A DNA stretch of 64,000 nt, from positions 124,001 to 188,000 of the forward strand of contig JACRHL010000019.1 in NCBI GenBank assembly GCA_016212085.1, written 5' to 3'. The translations under genes and the position numbers were made by a program. Below, piece after piece: positions 1 to 8,835 of the stretch. The notes under the pieces were generated by a model. That model had not been told where the DNA came from. It worked only from the letters and a program-made list of their open reading frames with translations, and searched no databases. This stretch comes from Nitrospirota bacterium. Its GTDB lineage: Bacteria; Nitrospirota; JACRHL01. The stretch's first letter is position 1. Each line of letters begins with the position of its first letter.

Positions 1-2
1 GG

Positions 3-17
3 GCGACCGGCCGGTGA
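3..17 (+). CDS. 3' end of an upstream gene, possibly lptF
   Basis: Only four codons and a TGA stop (15-17) are inside the window, so nothing in the residues identifies the product. The suggestion of lptF rests only on context: lptF normally lies directly upstream of lptG with a very short gap, as here. Confidence 0.25.
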   Translation, partial: ATGR

Positions 18-21
18 CGCC

Positions 22-1107
22 GTGGGGGCGCCGGTGAACACCCTCATGCGCTACGTGGCCGCCGAGCAGCTGCGGATGCTGCTGCTCACCGTGGTGGGCC
101 TGGCCGGCGTGTACCTGTCCGTCGAGGCGCTGGACAAGCTGCGCCACTTCCTGTCCCAGGGGGTGGACCTGTTCACGGTGCTGGAGTACTTCGCCCTGGT
201 GGCGCCGCGCATGGTGGCCGACGTGGCGCCGTTCGCGCTGCTGGTGGCCACGGTGGTGGCGCTGGGCACCCTGTCGGCGCGCTCCGAGATCACCGCCATG
301 CGCGCCGCCGGGGTGGGGGTGCTCAAGGTGGTGTCGCCGCTGCTCCTGGTGGGGCTGCTCACCAGCCTGCTGCTGGGCTGGGGGAGCGTGGCCTTCATCC
401 CCCACGCCAACGCCCTGGCGGCCCGGGTGCTGGACCGGGCCGGGGCGGACGGCATGGCCGTGTTCTCCCGCGACAGCATCTGGTTCAAGGCGGCGGACGA
501 CACCGTGTTCGGCATCCGCAGCGCCGCGCCGGACGGCGCCACCATGTGGGGGGTGCGCATCATCCAGACCGGGCCCGACGGCCGCGTGGCGCACCTCACC
601 CAGGCGCTGCGCATGGACTATGCGGACGAGCGCTGGACACTGGTGAACGGCCGCCGTCTGGACGCCGCCGGCGACACCCTGCGCCTTATCCCGTTCGCCA
701 CCGCCCCCGCCCCCCTGGACCGCCCCCCGGCATCCCTGGGCGACGTGCGGGTGCCCCACGCCGAGCTGTCATCCGGCCGCCTGGCCGCCTACATCGCGCG
801 CCTCAAGGCCGACGGCTACGCGGCCCTGGACTACGAGGTGGAGCTGGCGCGCCGGGCGGCGTTCCCGTTCGCCTGCCTGGTCATGGTGCTGGTGGCCATC
901 CCCCACGGCATCACGCCGCCGCGCAGCCACAGCCTGTCCAAGGGCATCGGCATGAGCATGCTCATCGCCCTCGTGTTCTGGCTGCTATACTCCCTGTCAC
1001 TGGCCCTCGGGCGGGCGGCCATGCTGCCGCCGGAGGCGGCCGCCTGGCTGCCGCTGGCGGTGTTCGCCGCCTACGGCGCCAACCGCCTGCTGGCGGTGCG
1101 GCAGTAA
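22..1107 (+). CDS. lptG: LPS export permease LptG
   Basis: Inner-membrane permease of the LptB2FG transporter, which extracts lipopolysaccharide from the inner membrane and passes it to LptC and LptA. The 361 residues have the YjgP/YjgQ layout: three N-terminal membrane helices (about 16-36, 58-85, 98-125), a periplasmic jellyroll of about 135 residues, and three C-terminal helices (about 272-355). Length is normal for the family. The start is taken as GTG 22; ATG 46 in the same frame is an alternative that removes eight residues. No clear Shine-Dalgarno sequence precedes either, consistent with coupling to an upstream lptF. Its partners lptC, lptA and lptB are at 9599-11420, so the transporter genes are split over two loci in this window. 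Confidence 0.93.
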   Translation: MGAPVNTLMRYVAAEQLRMLLLTVVGLAGVYLSVEALDKLRHFLSQGVDLFTVLEYFALVAPRMVADVAPFALLVATVVALGTLSARSEITAMRAAGVGVLKVVSPLLLVGLLTSLLLGWGSVAFIPHANALAARVLDRAGADGMAVFSRDSIWFKAADDTVFGIRSAAPDGATMWGVRIIQTGPDGRVAHLTQALRMDYADERWTLVNGRRLDAAGDTLRLIPFATAPAPLDRPPASLGDVRVPHAELSSGRLAAYIARLKADGYAALDYEVELARRAAFPFACLVMVLVAIPHGITPPRSHSLSKGIGMSMLIALVFWLLYSLSLALGRAAMLPPEAAAWLPLAVFAAYGANRLLAVRQ

Positions 1108-1235
1108 CCCGGAACCACAGGAACACCCCCTTGGGCACATCCACCAACCGTCACGCCGCGCGGCATCCGGGCCATGGCGCCGGGACCGGCGCGGGATCAC
1201 GCGCCACGGCGCCGCGCGATGGGGGCGCGCGGCGG

Positions 1236-2897
1236 GTGAATGCCCCCCCCCGGCCGACCCCCCGCGGCCGCCTCCTCGGGCGCATCGTCCCGCTGGCCGC
1301 CGCCCTGCTCATGGCCTGGGCGGCCCCCGCCCTGGCCACCGGCGACGCCTTCACCCAGGACGACAACGGCGAGGTGTTCATCGCCGTGGCCCCGGTGCCC
1401 GGCGCCGGCACCCGCGTGCACGAGCAGCTGGCGGCGGTGCTGAACCGCACCATGGCCGACGCCCACTACCTGACCGGGCGCCTCTCGGTGCGCACCCTCG
1501 ACCAGCCCGTGGCCCCCGCCAACCTGGCCGACCCCGCCTTGGCCGAGGCCGTGCGCCAGGCCACCGGCGGCGCCACCTTCCTGGTGTGGGGCGACGCCCA
1601 GGACGACGGCGCCGTGTATTGGTACCTGGTGCACCTGTACGCCCTGGACCCGGCCTTCCAGTCGCGCCGGGCGGCGGGGCAGCGCCCCATCGTGCCCGTC
1701 ATCCACCGGCTGCCCGACTTCACCCCCGACGACCCCCTCAAGACCGCCTACGCGGTGCTGGGCGTCACCTACATGCGGCAGGACCGCTACGAGGCCGCGA
1801 ACCAGGTGCTGAGCGTGGTCAACGACTACCCGGAGCTGGGCCTGGAGGAGCGCCTGCCGGTGGTGTTCTTCCTGGCCCTGTCGGACCTGGTGCGCGGCGT
1901 GGGCATGGGCGACGCGGAGCTGACCGACCGCGCCCTGTTCCTGTTCGACACCGCCCTGCCGGTGATCCGCCAGAGCCGGAACCCGGAGCTGATCGGCGCC
2001 GCCATCCTGAACCGGGGCTTCGCCTACCAGCTGCACCCGACGCAGGGCGGCCCGGCCATGATCACCCAGGCCATCGCCTCGTTCGAGGCGGCGCTGCCGT
2101 ACTTTCCCGCCCAGCGCCTGCCGGCCATCCACGCACGCATCCTGCATCACATCGCCACCGCCGAGCAGCGCATGCCGGCGGACGCCACCGGCGCCCACCT
2201 GTTCCGGGCCATCGCCTTCTACAAGAAGGCCCTGGGCTACTGGAACCCGGACCTGCACCCGGACGCCTACCGCGGCGCCCTGCACAACCTGGCCCTGTGC
2301 TACCAGCGCCTGCCGGTGGGCGACCCGGTCCGCAACCAGCTCGCCGCCGTGGCCCTGTACCGGCGCATCCTGGCCATGCCGTCGCTGGCGCAGCGCCCGG
2401 AGATCCGCGCCGCCACCTGGGGCAACATGGGGCAGGCCTATCAGGCGCTGCCGCCGGACCGGCAAGGGCGCAACCTGTGGCTGGCCATCGCCGCCTACCG
2501 GGAGGCCCTGCGCTACTGGGACGCCAGCCGCGACCCCGCCCAGCACGGCCGCTTCCACCAGCTCACCGGCCAGGCCTTCCAGCAGATGCCCGTGGGCGAC
2601 CGGCGCGACAACCTGAGGCGCGCGCTGGCCCACTTCGACGCAGCCCTCAAGGTCACCCCGCTCGCGGCGGACCCCATGCAGCACGCCCTCATCCAGGTGA
2701 AGCGCGGCGTGGTGCTGGCGCAGATGCCGGCCCCCGGCGAGCGCCGCTCCCTCACCCTGGCGGCGGCCGCCTTCGAGGAGGCGCTCACGGTGCTGACGCC
2801 GGACAACCTTCCCTATTTCCACGCCAAAGTGGTACAAAACCTGGAGGCGGTGCAGGCCAGCCTGGCGGCCCTGAACGGCACCGGCGCCCCGCCCTGA
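1236..2897 (+). CDS. Exported TPR-repeat protein
   Basis: Predicted 553-residue exported protein of unknown role. From GTG 1236 the product begins with an Arg-containing n-region, a hydrophobic stretch (about residues 16-33) and an Ala-Leu-Ala signal peptidase I site before TGDAF. The mature part has an N-terminal region without an obvious domain and then many degenerate tetratricopeptide helices (about 165-545) with periodic A-Y-L and G/A-x-A-Y patterns. The frame stays open far upstream inside lptG, but only the 1236 start gives a signal peptide. TPR arrays normally bind other proteins, so a periplasmic scaffold is plausible. No partner can be named. A 128-bp gap separates it from lptG. Confidence 0.75.
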   Translation: MNAPPRPTPRGRLLGRIVPLAAALLMAWAAPALATGDAFTQDDNGEVFIAVAPVPGAGTRVHEQLAAVLNRTMADAHYLTGRLSVRTLDQPVAPANLADPALAEAVRQATGGATFLVWGDAQDDGAVYWYLVHLYALDPAFQSRRAAGQRPIVPVIHRLPDFTPDDPLKTAYAVLGVTYMRQDRYEAANQVLSVVNDYPELGLEERLPVVFFLALSDLVRGVGMGDAELTDRALFLFDTALPVIRQSRNPELIGAAILNRGFAYQLHPTQGGPAMITQAIASFEAALPYFPAQRLPAIHARILHHIATAEQRMPADATGAHLFRAIAFYKKALGYWNPDLHPDAYRGALHNLALCYQRLPVGDPVRNQLAAVALYRRILAMPSLAQRPEIRAATWGNMGQAYQALPPDRQGRNLWLAIAAYREALRYWDASRDPAQHGRFHQLTGQAFQQMPVGDRRDNLRRALAHFDAALKVTPLAADPMQHALIQVKRGVVLAQMPAPGERRSLTLAAAAFEEALTVLTPDNLPYFHAKVVQNLEAVQASLAALNGTGAPP

Positions 2898-2918
2898 CAC
2901 CTCGGGAGACAAGCCACC

Positions 2919-3104
2919 ATGCCCCTGGACGAAACCCTGCGCGCCGTGCTCGCCTGCCCCCGCTGCAAGCAGGCACTGGACTACCGGCCAAGGCCGGAGA
3001 CGCTCGACTGCGCGCCGTGCGGCCTGCGCTTCCGGGTGGACGACGGCGTCCCCATCCTGCTCATCGACGAGGCGGAGGCGATCCGCCCCGCACCCGCCGG
3101 GTGA
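2919..3104 (+). CDS. Trm112/YcaR-like zinc-ribbon protein
   Basis: Short 61-residue protein of the Trm112 (UPF0434, YcaR-like) family. It has two cysteine pairs, C-P-R-C near the start and C-A-P-C in the middle, which should form a small zinc ribbon. The tail V-D-D-G-V-P-I-L-L matches the family's C-terminal signature. In eukaryotes and archaea Trm112 activates methyltransferases; the bacterial role is not settled. A GGGAG ribosome site (2904-2908) precedes ATG 2919. Family members often neighbour lpxK or kdsB, but here the neighbours are a TPR gene and pfkA. Confidence 0.82.
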   Translation: MPLDETLRAVLACPRCKQALDYRPRPETLDCAPCGLRFRVDDGVPILLIDEAEAIRPAPAG

Positions 3105-3174
3105 CACCCATTCTGCCGGGGCGCCGCCCCGATCCAACCACAAGGGCCATGGGCCATCTGGAGCAACGGACAAG

Positions 3175-4275
3175 GTGAAAAAGGTAGGCGTACTGACCGG
3201 CGGGGGTGACTGTCCCGGCTTGAACGCGGTGATCCGCGCCATCGTCAAGAGCGCCGAAAAGCGTTACGGCTGGGAGGTGATCGGCATCGAGGACAGCTTC
3301 GAGGGGCTGATCCGCTCCGGCAAGACCCGCGTCATGACCTCGTACAACATCCGCGGCATCCTGCCCCTGGGGGGCACCATCCTGCACAGCTCGAACAAGG
3401 CCAACCCGTTCGAATACGTCGATCCCGACGATCCGGCCGCCGGCCCCCGGGACATGAGCCGCACGGTGCTGCAAAACTTCGGCACCTGGGGGCTGGACGC
3501 CCTGATCGCCATCGGCGGCGACGGCACCAACCGCCTGGCGGCGCGCCTGTTCGACATGGGCCTGCCGGTGGTGGGCGTGCCCAAGACCATCGACAACGAC
3601 CTGCGCGCCACCGACGTGACCTTCGGCTTCAACACCGCCGTCACCACCGCCACCGAGTGCCTGGACAAGCTGCACACCACCGCCGCCAGCCACCACCGGG
3701 TGATCGTGGTGGAGGTGATGGGCAGGTACACGGGCTGGATCGCCCTGGAATCGGGCCTGGCCGGCGGCGCCGACGTGATCCTGATGCCCGAGATCCCCTA
3801 CGACATGGACGCGGTGGTCCACAAGATCCTGGAGCGCGCCAAGCTGGGCAGCGGCTTCTCCATCGTGGTGGTGGCCGAGGGGGCGAAGCCCAAGGGCGGC
3901 GGCGTGGTGGTGCGGGAGAAGGGCGGCAAGGGCAAGGGGCTGGACCGGCTGGGCGGCGTGAGCATCCGGGTGGGCGACGAGATCGCCGAGCGCACCGGGG
4001 TGGACGTGCGCGTCACCGTGCTGGGGCACATCCAGCGCGGCGGCTCCCCCACCCCGTTCGACCGCAACCTGAGCACCCGCTTCGGCGCCAAGGCTATGAG
4101 CCTGGTGGCCAAGGGGCAGTTCGGGCACATGGTCTGCCTGAAGGGGCAGGACGTGACCTCGGTGCCCATCCACGACGCCATCACCGACTACAAGTGGGTG
4201 CCGCTGGAGTCGGGCGCGGTGCTGACCGCCGAGGCCATCGGCATCTGCCTGGGGCGCTTCACCCAGTTCCCGTAG
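3175..4275 (+). CDS. pfkA: 6-phosphofructokinase (PfkA family, group III type)
   Basis: Phosphorylates fructose 6-phosphate to fructose 1,6-bisphosphate. The 366-residue protein shows the nucleotide loop G-G-G-D-C-P-G-L-N near the N terminus, G-G-D-G-T (114-118) and P-K-T-I-D-N-D (136-142) with the catalytic Asp. Donor specificity is partly readable. The residue equivalent to E. coli 104 is Gly117, as in ATP enzymes; PPi enzymes have Asp. The residue equivalent to 124 is Lys137, as in PPi enzymes and the mixed group III ATP enzymes. ATP is therefore the likelier donor, but PPi is not excluded. Start is GTG 3175, 70 bp after the zinc-ribbon gene. Confidence 0.93.
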   Translation: MKKVGVLTGGGDCPGLNAVIRAIVKSAEKRYGWEVIGIEDSFEGLIRSGKTRVMTSYNIRGILPLGGTILHSSNKANPFEYVDPDDPAAGPRDMSRTVLQNFGTWGLDALIAIGGDGTNRLAARLFDMGLPVVGVPKTIDNDLRATDVTFGFNTAVTTATECLDKLHTTAASHHRVIVVEVMGRYTGWIALESGLAGGADVILMPEIPYDMDAVVHKILERAKLGSGFSIVVVAEGAKPKGGGVVVREKGGKGKGLDRLGGVSIRVGDEIAERTGVDVRVTVLGHIQRGGSPTPFDRNLSTRFGAKAMSLVAKGQFGHMVCLKGQDVTSVPIHDAITDYKWVPLESGAVLTAEAIGICLGRFTQFP

Positions 4276-4317
4276 CCGATCGGATTCCCCGACCCCATAC
4301 ACCGACAAGGAGGTCCC

Positions 4318-5046
4318 ATGCCTAACCCCGTCCGCCGCCTGGCCCTGGCCCTGGCCCTGTGCGCCGCCGTCCCCGCCGCCACCCTGCACGCCGGCACCGA
4401 CATCGACCTGGGCGCCATCGGCCAGCCCGCCTTCGCCACCTTCGCCGAGGAGATCGGCGTGGCCACCGCCTACAACCCGGTGAGCCCGGCGGAACCCCTG
4501 GGCACCCTGGGCTTCGACATCGGCGTGTCCGCCACCCTGGTGGACATCGACAACGGCGTGTGGAACCAGGCGGTGGCGGGGGCCGACGCCCCATCGAGCC
4601 TGGTCATCCCGCGCATCCAGGCGCGCAAGGGCCTGCCGTTCGGCATCGACGTGGGGGTGAGCTACATCTCCGTGCCGTCGTCCAACGTGGCCGTGTGGGG
4701 CGGCGAGCTGCGCAAGGCCATCCTGGAGGGCGGCGCCGCCACCCCGGCCGTGGCGGTGCTGGCCCACTACAGCGCCCTGTCCGGCGTGGACGACCTGGAT
4801 TTGACCAGCTACGGCGTGGACCTGGGCATCAGCAAGGGCGTCCTGTTCCTCACCCCCTACGCCGGCGCCGGCATGCTGTGGTACAGCGCCGACCCCAAGG
4901 TGGGCGGGCTCACCAAGGTGGACGACTCCGCCGCCCGCGGCTACGTGGGCGTGAGGATCACCCCGTTCCCCGTGCTCAACCTGGTGGCCCAGGCAGACCT
5001 CGGCCCCGTCACCGGCTACACCCTGCGCGTCAATCTCGGGTTCTGA
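4318..5046 (+). CDS. Predicted outer-membrane beta-barrel protein
   Basis: 242-residue exported protein. A signal peptide (about 1-25, ending A-T-L-H-A before GTDID) is followed by alternating amphipathic strands rich in Gly, Val and Tyr and a C-terminal Phe, the usual signature of an outer-membrane barrel recognised by BamA. It resembles small YfaZ-like barrels in layout, but I cannot assign a named family. A strong AAGGAGGT ribosome site (4307-4314) fixes the ATG 4318 start and suggests high expression. It stands alone between pfkA and uppS. Confidence 0.7.
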   Translation: MPNPVRRLALALALCAAVPAATLHAGTDIDLGAIGQPAFATFAEEIGVATAYNPVSPAEPLGTLGFDIGVSATLVDIDNGVWNQAVAGADAPSSLVIPRIQARKGLPFGIDVGVSYISVPSSNVAVWGGELRKAILEGGAATPAVAVLAHYSALSGVDDLDLTSYGVDLGISKGVLFLTPYAGAGMLWYSADPKVGGLTKVDDSAARGYVGVRITPFPVLNLVAQADLGPVTGYTLRVNLGF

Positions 5047-5244
5047 CCCCGAAGGCGCGCAAGGCCGCCCATGGCCTTCGGCGCCGGCCCGTCCCAGGGC
5101 CGGAGGGGCACCATCATGGGGATCCGGCACGCGGGGGCCGCCGTGCGCCCCGTTGGCATCCGGCGGCCCCGCCGGTGTAAACTGATGGGCCGCCACGCGC
5201 CCCCTTTTCCGGCGCGCCGGCACCGCACCCGAACACGGACCCCC

Positions 5245-6045
5245 ATGGCGAATTCGCTCGCACAACCGGCCACCGCCCCGGCCGATGCCGAGGCCCAGGC
5301 GCTGCTCGCGCGCATCGACCGCGCGCGCCTGCCGCGCCACGTGGCCATCATCATGGACGGCAACGGCCGCTGGGCCCGCCGCCAGGGCAAGAGCCGCATC
5401 GAGGGCCACCGGGCCGGGGTGAAGAGCGTGCGCGAGACCGTCACCGCCTGCCGCGAGCTGGGGGTGGAGGTGCTCACCCTGTACGCCTTCTCCATGGAGA
5501 ACTGGCAGCGGCCGCGTCTGGAGGTGCGCGCCCTGATGCGCTTCCTGAACGAGTTCCTGGAGCGCGAGCTGGCCACCATGCAGGACAACCACATCCGCCT
5601 GGCCACCATCGGCCGCACCGAACGCCTGCCGGACGCCGTGCGCGCCACCCTCGACCGGGTGATGGCCGCCACCGCCGCCAACACGGGCATGACCCTGGTG
5701 CTGGCCCTGGCCTACGGCGGCCGCGCCGAGCTGACCGACGCCGTGCGCGCCATCGCCCGCGAGGTCAAGGCCGGCACCCTGAACCCGGACGCCATCTCCG
5801 AGGCCACCATCAGCGCCCGCCTGGACACCGCCGGCCTGCCCGACCCGGACCTGATGATCCGCACCAGCGGCGAGACGCGCATCAGCAACTACCTGCTGTG
5901 GCAGATGGCCTACACCGAGTTCCACTTCACCCCGCTGTTGTGGCCGGAGTTCCGCCGCCCGGCCCTGTACCGGGCCATCCTCGACTACCAGGGGCGGGAG
6001 CGGCGCTTCGGCCTCACCGGCGAGCAGGCCGCCCACGGCGCCTGA
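5245..6045 (+). CDS. uppS: Isoprenyl transferase (undecaprenyl diphosphate synthase)
   Basis: Makes undecaprenyl diphosphate, the lipid carrier for peptidoglycan and O-antigen, by cis addition of isopentenyl units. The motif H-V-A-I-I-M-D-G-N-G-R-W, with the catalytic Asp, lies near residue 35. E-G-H-R-A-G, the T-L-Y-A-F-S-x-E-N-W block and the C-terminal D-L-M-I-R-T-S-G-E-x-R-I-S-N motif are all present. The ATG at 5245 gives 266 residues with a short extension before the conserved core. The frame is open upstream to 5071, but that extension has no family similarity. First gene of uppS-cdsA-dxr, the usual lipid and isoprenoid arrangement. Confidence 0.95.
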   Translation: MANSLAQPATAPADAEAQALLARIDRARLPRHVAIIMDGNGRWARRQGKSRIEGHRAGVKSVRETVTACRELGVEVLTLYAFSMENWQRPRLEVRALMRFLNEFLERELATMQDNHIRLATIGRTERLPDAVRATLDRVMAATAANTGMTLVLALAYGGRAELTDAVRAIAREVKAGTLNPDAISEATISARLDTAGLPDPDLMIRTSGETRISNYLLWQMAYTEFHFTPLLWPEFRRPALYRAILDYQGRERRFGLTGEQAAHGA

Positions 6046-6115
6046 GCGGCGGCATGTCCACCGGCGCCATGCGGATCGGCTCCCCCCCCATGAACCAGAC
6101 CGGCCACACCCTCCC

Positions 6116-6910
6116 ATGATCGGCAAGGAACGCCTCATCACCGCCGCGTGGGCCCTGCCGCTGCTGGCGGCGGCCCTGGTCTACCTGCCGCCGGCGGGCA
6201 TCGCCGGCCTGGTCGCCCTGGCCGCCGCCACCGGCCAGTGGGAGCTGTACCGCTTCCACTTCAAGGGGCGTCTGCCCGCCTTCGCCTGGGCCGGCTGCGC
6301 CGTGGGCGCGCTGGTGGTGCTGGGGGGGCTGTCGGGCCCCAACCCGCTGCTGCCGATGGCCGCCGGAACCGCCGTGATCCTGGTGCTGCGCATGGGTGCC
6401 GAGCGCCCCATGGAGAGCGCCCTGGCCGAGGCCGCCGTGGTGGTGCTGGGGGTGGCCTACGTGGCCCTGCTCCTGTCCCACGTGGTGCTGCTCGCCGGGG
6501 CCGAGGAGGGGGTGCGCTGGCTGTTCTTCCTGCTGCTGGTCACCTGGGCCAACGACGCCGCCGCCTACTACATCGGCTCCCGCCACGGGCGCACCAGTCT
6601 CACCGCCGTGAGCCCCAACAAGACCGTGGAGGGCACCCTGGGCGGCATCGCCTGCTCGGTGGCCGCCGCCTACCTGGGGCTGCTCTTCGTGCCCGGCCTG
6701 GACGGCTGGGATCCGCTGTGCATCGGCCTGCTGCTGGGCGCCCTGGCCCTGCTGGGCGACCTGGCCGAGTCGCTGTTCAAGCGCGGCGCGGGGGTGAAGG
6801 ACGCCAGCACCCTGATCCCCGGCCACGGCGGCCTGATGGACAAGCTGGACGCCTTCCTGTTCACCGCCCCCGGCCTGTACTACTACCTGTCCCTGGTGGT
6901 GTGGCGCTAA
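6116..6910 (+). CDS. cdsA: Phosphatidate cytidylyltransferase
   Basis: Integral membrane enzyme making CDP-diacylglycerol from phosphatidate and CTP, the branch point of phospholipid synthesis. The 264 residues form about eight hydrophobic segments. The C-terminal family signature runs from S-P-N-K-T-V-E-G through G-D-L-A-E-S-L-F-K-R to K-D-A-S-x-L-I-P-G-H-G-G-L-M-D-K-L-D. Start is ATG 6116, 70 bp after uppS; dxr follows after 16 bp. Confidence 0.95.
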   Translation: MIGKERLITAAWALPLLAAALVYLPPAGIAGLVALAAATGQWELYRFHFKGRLPAFAWAGCAVGALVVLGGLSGPNPLLPMAAGTAVILVLRMGAERPMESALAEAAVVVLGVAYVALLLSHVVLLAGAEEGVRWLFFLLLVTWANDAAAYYIGSRHGRTSLTAVSPNKTVEGTLGGIACSVAAAYLGLLFVPGLDGWDPLCIGLLLGALALLGDLAESLFKRGAGVKDASTLIPGHGGLMDKLDAFLFTAPGLYYYLSLVVWR

Positions 6911-6926
6911 GCCCGCGAGACTCCGC

Positions 6927-8105
6927 ATGAACCGCAAGCGCATCACCATCCTCGGCGCCACCGGCTCCATCGGCAAGAGCGCCCTCGACATCGTGGCGCG
7001 CCACCCGGAGCGCTACCGGGTGGTGGGCCTGGCGGCGGGGCGGGACGATGCCGCCCTGGCGGAGCTGGCCCTGCGCTTCGCCCCGGAGCAGGTGGCCCTG
7101 GGCGACGCGGCCGCCGCCGAGCGCCTGGCCCGCCGCCTGGGCAACAAGGGCCCCCGCGTGCTGGGCGGCGCCGCCGGCGTGAGCGTGCTGGCGGCGGCCC
7201 CGGCCGACCTGGTCATCTGCGGCATCGTGGGCGCCGCCGGATTGATGTCCACCTTCGCCGCCGTGGAGGCGGGCAACGCCATCGCCCTGGCCAACAAGGA
7301 GAGCATGGTGTCCGCCGGCGCCCTGCTGGTGGCGGCGGCCCAGGCCAGCGGCGCGCGCATTTTCCCCATCGACAGCGAGCACTCGGCCATCTTCCAGTGC
7401 CTGGAGGCGGGCCGCCGGGAGGATCTGGACCACATCGTGCTCACCGCCTCCGGCGGGCCGTTCCGCGCCACGCCGCTGGAGGCGCTGCGCCACGTCACCC
7501 CGGAGCAGGCGGCGCGCCACCCCAACTGGGACATGGGGGCCAAGGTCACCGTCGACTCCGCCACCATGATGAACAAGGGCCTCGAGGTCATCGAGGCGCG
7601 CTGGCTGTTCGACCTGACGCCGGAGCGCATCCGGGTGCGGGTCCACCCGCAGAGCATCGTGCACTCCATGGTGGCCTTCCGGGACGGCTCGGTGATCGCC
7701 CAGATGGGCACGCCGGACATGCGCCCCCCCATCGCCTATGCCATGAGCTACCCGGAGCGCCTGCCCACCGGGGTGGCGGCGCCGGACTTCGCCAAGCTGG
7801 GCCCCCTCACCTTCGAGGAGCCGGACACCACGCGCTTCCCGTGCCTGGAGCTGGCGTTCGCCGCCACCCGCGCCTGCGGCACCCTGCCGTGCGTGCTGAA
7901 CGCCGCCAACGAGGTGGCGGTGGCGGCATTCCTGGCGGGGCGCATCGGCTTCATGCAGATCCCGGAAACCGTCGCCCGGACCATGGCGGCGCACACGGTG
8001 CGGCCCCTCACCGACCTGGCCGGGGTGCTGGAGGCGGACGCCTGGGCCCGCGCCCACGCCGCCCGGCTGATCGGCGAGCAGCCGGCGCGCATGGGGGCCG
8101 GCTGA
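6927..8105 (+). CDS. dxr: 1-deoxy-D-xylulose 5-phosphate reductoisomerase
   Basis: Second enzyme of the MEP isoprenoid pathway; it converts DXP to 2-C-methyl-erythritol 4-phosphate with NADPH. The N-terminal G-A-T-G-S-I-G dinucleotide loop, the A-L-A-N-K-E-S block, the metal-binding I-D-S-E-H-S-A motif and the M-N-K-G-L-E-V-I-E-A segment are intact. Length, 392 residues, is normal. In many proteobacteria rseP and bamA follow directly. Here the run stops and mobile-element copy 1 begins 8 bp after the stop codon, so the ancestral cluster appears interrupted. Confidence 0.96.
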   Translation: MNRKRITILGATGSIGKSALDIVARHPERYRVVGLAAGRDDAALAELALRFAPEQVALGDAAAAERLARRLGNKGPRVLGGAAGVSVLAAAPADLVICGIVGAAGLMSTFAAVEAGNAIALANKESMVSAGALLVAAAQASGARIFPIDSEHSAIFQCLEAGRREDLDHIVLTASGGPFRATPLEALRHVTPEQAARHPNWDMGAKVTVDSATMMNKGLEVIEARWLFDLTPERIRVRVHPQSIVHSMVAFRDGSVIAQMGTPDMRPPIAYAMSYPERLPTGVAAPDFAKLGPLTFEEPDTTRFPCLELAFAATRACGTLPCVLNAANEVAVAAFLAGRIGFMQIPETVARTMAAHTVRPLTDLAGVLEADAWARAHAARLIGEQPARMGAG

Positions 8106-8112
8106 TGGAAGA

Positions 8113-8255
8113 GGGTACCTCCAATAACCGTCGCGAGCGGCGTGAGTGCAAGGCGGACGGAGCGGAGAACCCGAGACATATCATGGCGATAGGCGATGGT
8201 TCGAGCACCGCTGGGCGCAGCAATCAGGACGCGCAGCAGGGTATTAGAGGTGCCC
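8113..8255 (+). mobile_element. MITE family A, copy 1 (short class)
   Basis: Non-coding 143-bp element. The left end GGGTACC is a variant of GGGCACC, and the right end reads GTATTAGAGGTGCCC. Flanking tetranucleotides AAGA (8109-8112) and AAGC (8256-8259) match at three of four positions, so its duplication has partly decayed. The interior has the family features GTGCAAGGCGG, the TATC-ATGGC-GATA hairpin and GGTTCGAGCACCGC. Its right end places AGAGG about 10 bp before ATG 8261. Confidence 0.85.
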
Positions 8256-8260
8256 AAGCC

Positions 8261-8725
8261 ATGCCCAAGGCCGATCGCCTGTCCACCCTGCGCGCGCTGC
8301 TTTCCGGCGTGCGCACCGCCAGCCTGTCCACCCTCGACCGGGGGGCGCCGTTCGGGTCCATGGTGCCGTTCGCGTGGGACCCGGCGGGGCGGGCGCTCAT
8401 CCACGTCAGCGCCCTGGCGCGCCACACCCGCCACCTGGAGGCCGACCCGCGCGTGGCCCTGCTGGTCACCGAGACGGACGGGCCCGGCAAGAACCCCCTG
8501 GCCCTCCAGCGCGCCTGCCTCACCGGCACCATGCGCAAGGTGGCGCGCGGCACCCCGGCCTATGAGGCCGCCAAGGCGCTGTATGTGGCGCGCTTCCCCG
8601 GCAGCGCCATGGTGTTCCAGCTCCCCGACTTCACCTTTTACACCCTGGCGCCGGAGGCCATCCACCTGGTGGCCGGTTTCGGGCAGGCCTTCGCCATCGA
8701 CCCGGCGGAACTGGCCGGGGCCTGA
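8261..8725 (+). CDS. Pyridoxamine 5'-phosphate oxidase-like split-barrel protein
   Basis: 154-residue protein of the FMN-binding split-barrel superfamily, most like the N-terminal barrel of HugZ-type heme-utilisation proteins (A-S-L-S-T-L, G-x-P-F-G-S-M-V-P-F-A, H-T-R-H-L-E-A-D-P-R-V-A-L-L-V). It lacks the C-terminal DUF2470 domain of full HugZ, so heme degradation is uncertain and a generic flavoprotein role is equally possible. The ATG at 8261 is chosen because MPKADRL starts the domain. The ribosome site is the AGAGG inside the right end of mobile-element copy 1, so its present translation signal is element-derived. Confidence 0.75.
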   Translation: MPKADRLSTLRALLSGVRTASLSTLDRGAPFGSMVPFAWDPAGRALIHVSALARHTRHLEADPRVALLVTETDGPGKNPLALQRACLTGTMRKVARGTPAYEAAKALYVARFPGSAMVFQLPDFTFYTLAPEAIHLVAGFGQAFAIDPAELAGA

Positions 8726-8835
8726 TCCACGCCTCCCCGGCCGGGGGCGTTTGGGGTTAGAATGATGCCCGAGGGACCGCGGCCGGGCCACCACCCCGCG
8801 CCAGCACCCGCGCCAACGCCCCGACGGAGCGCCTC

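Noticed and set aside
3061-6141. Minus-strand open frame of 1026 codons opposite pfkA and uppS
   Set aside because: Same antisense artefact of high GC content; the plus strand encodes recognised enzymes throughout.
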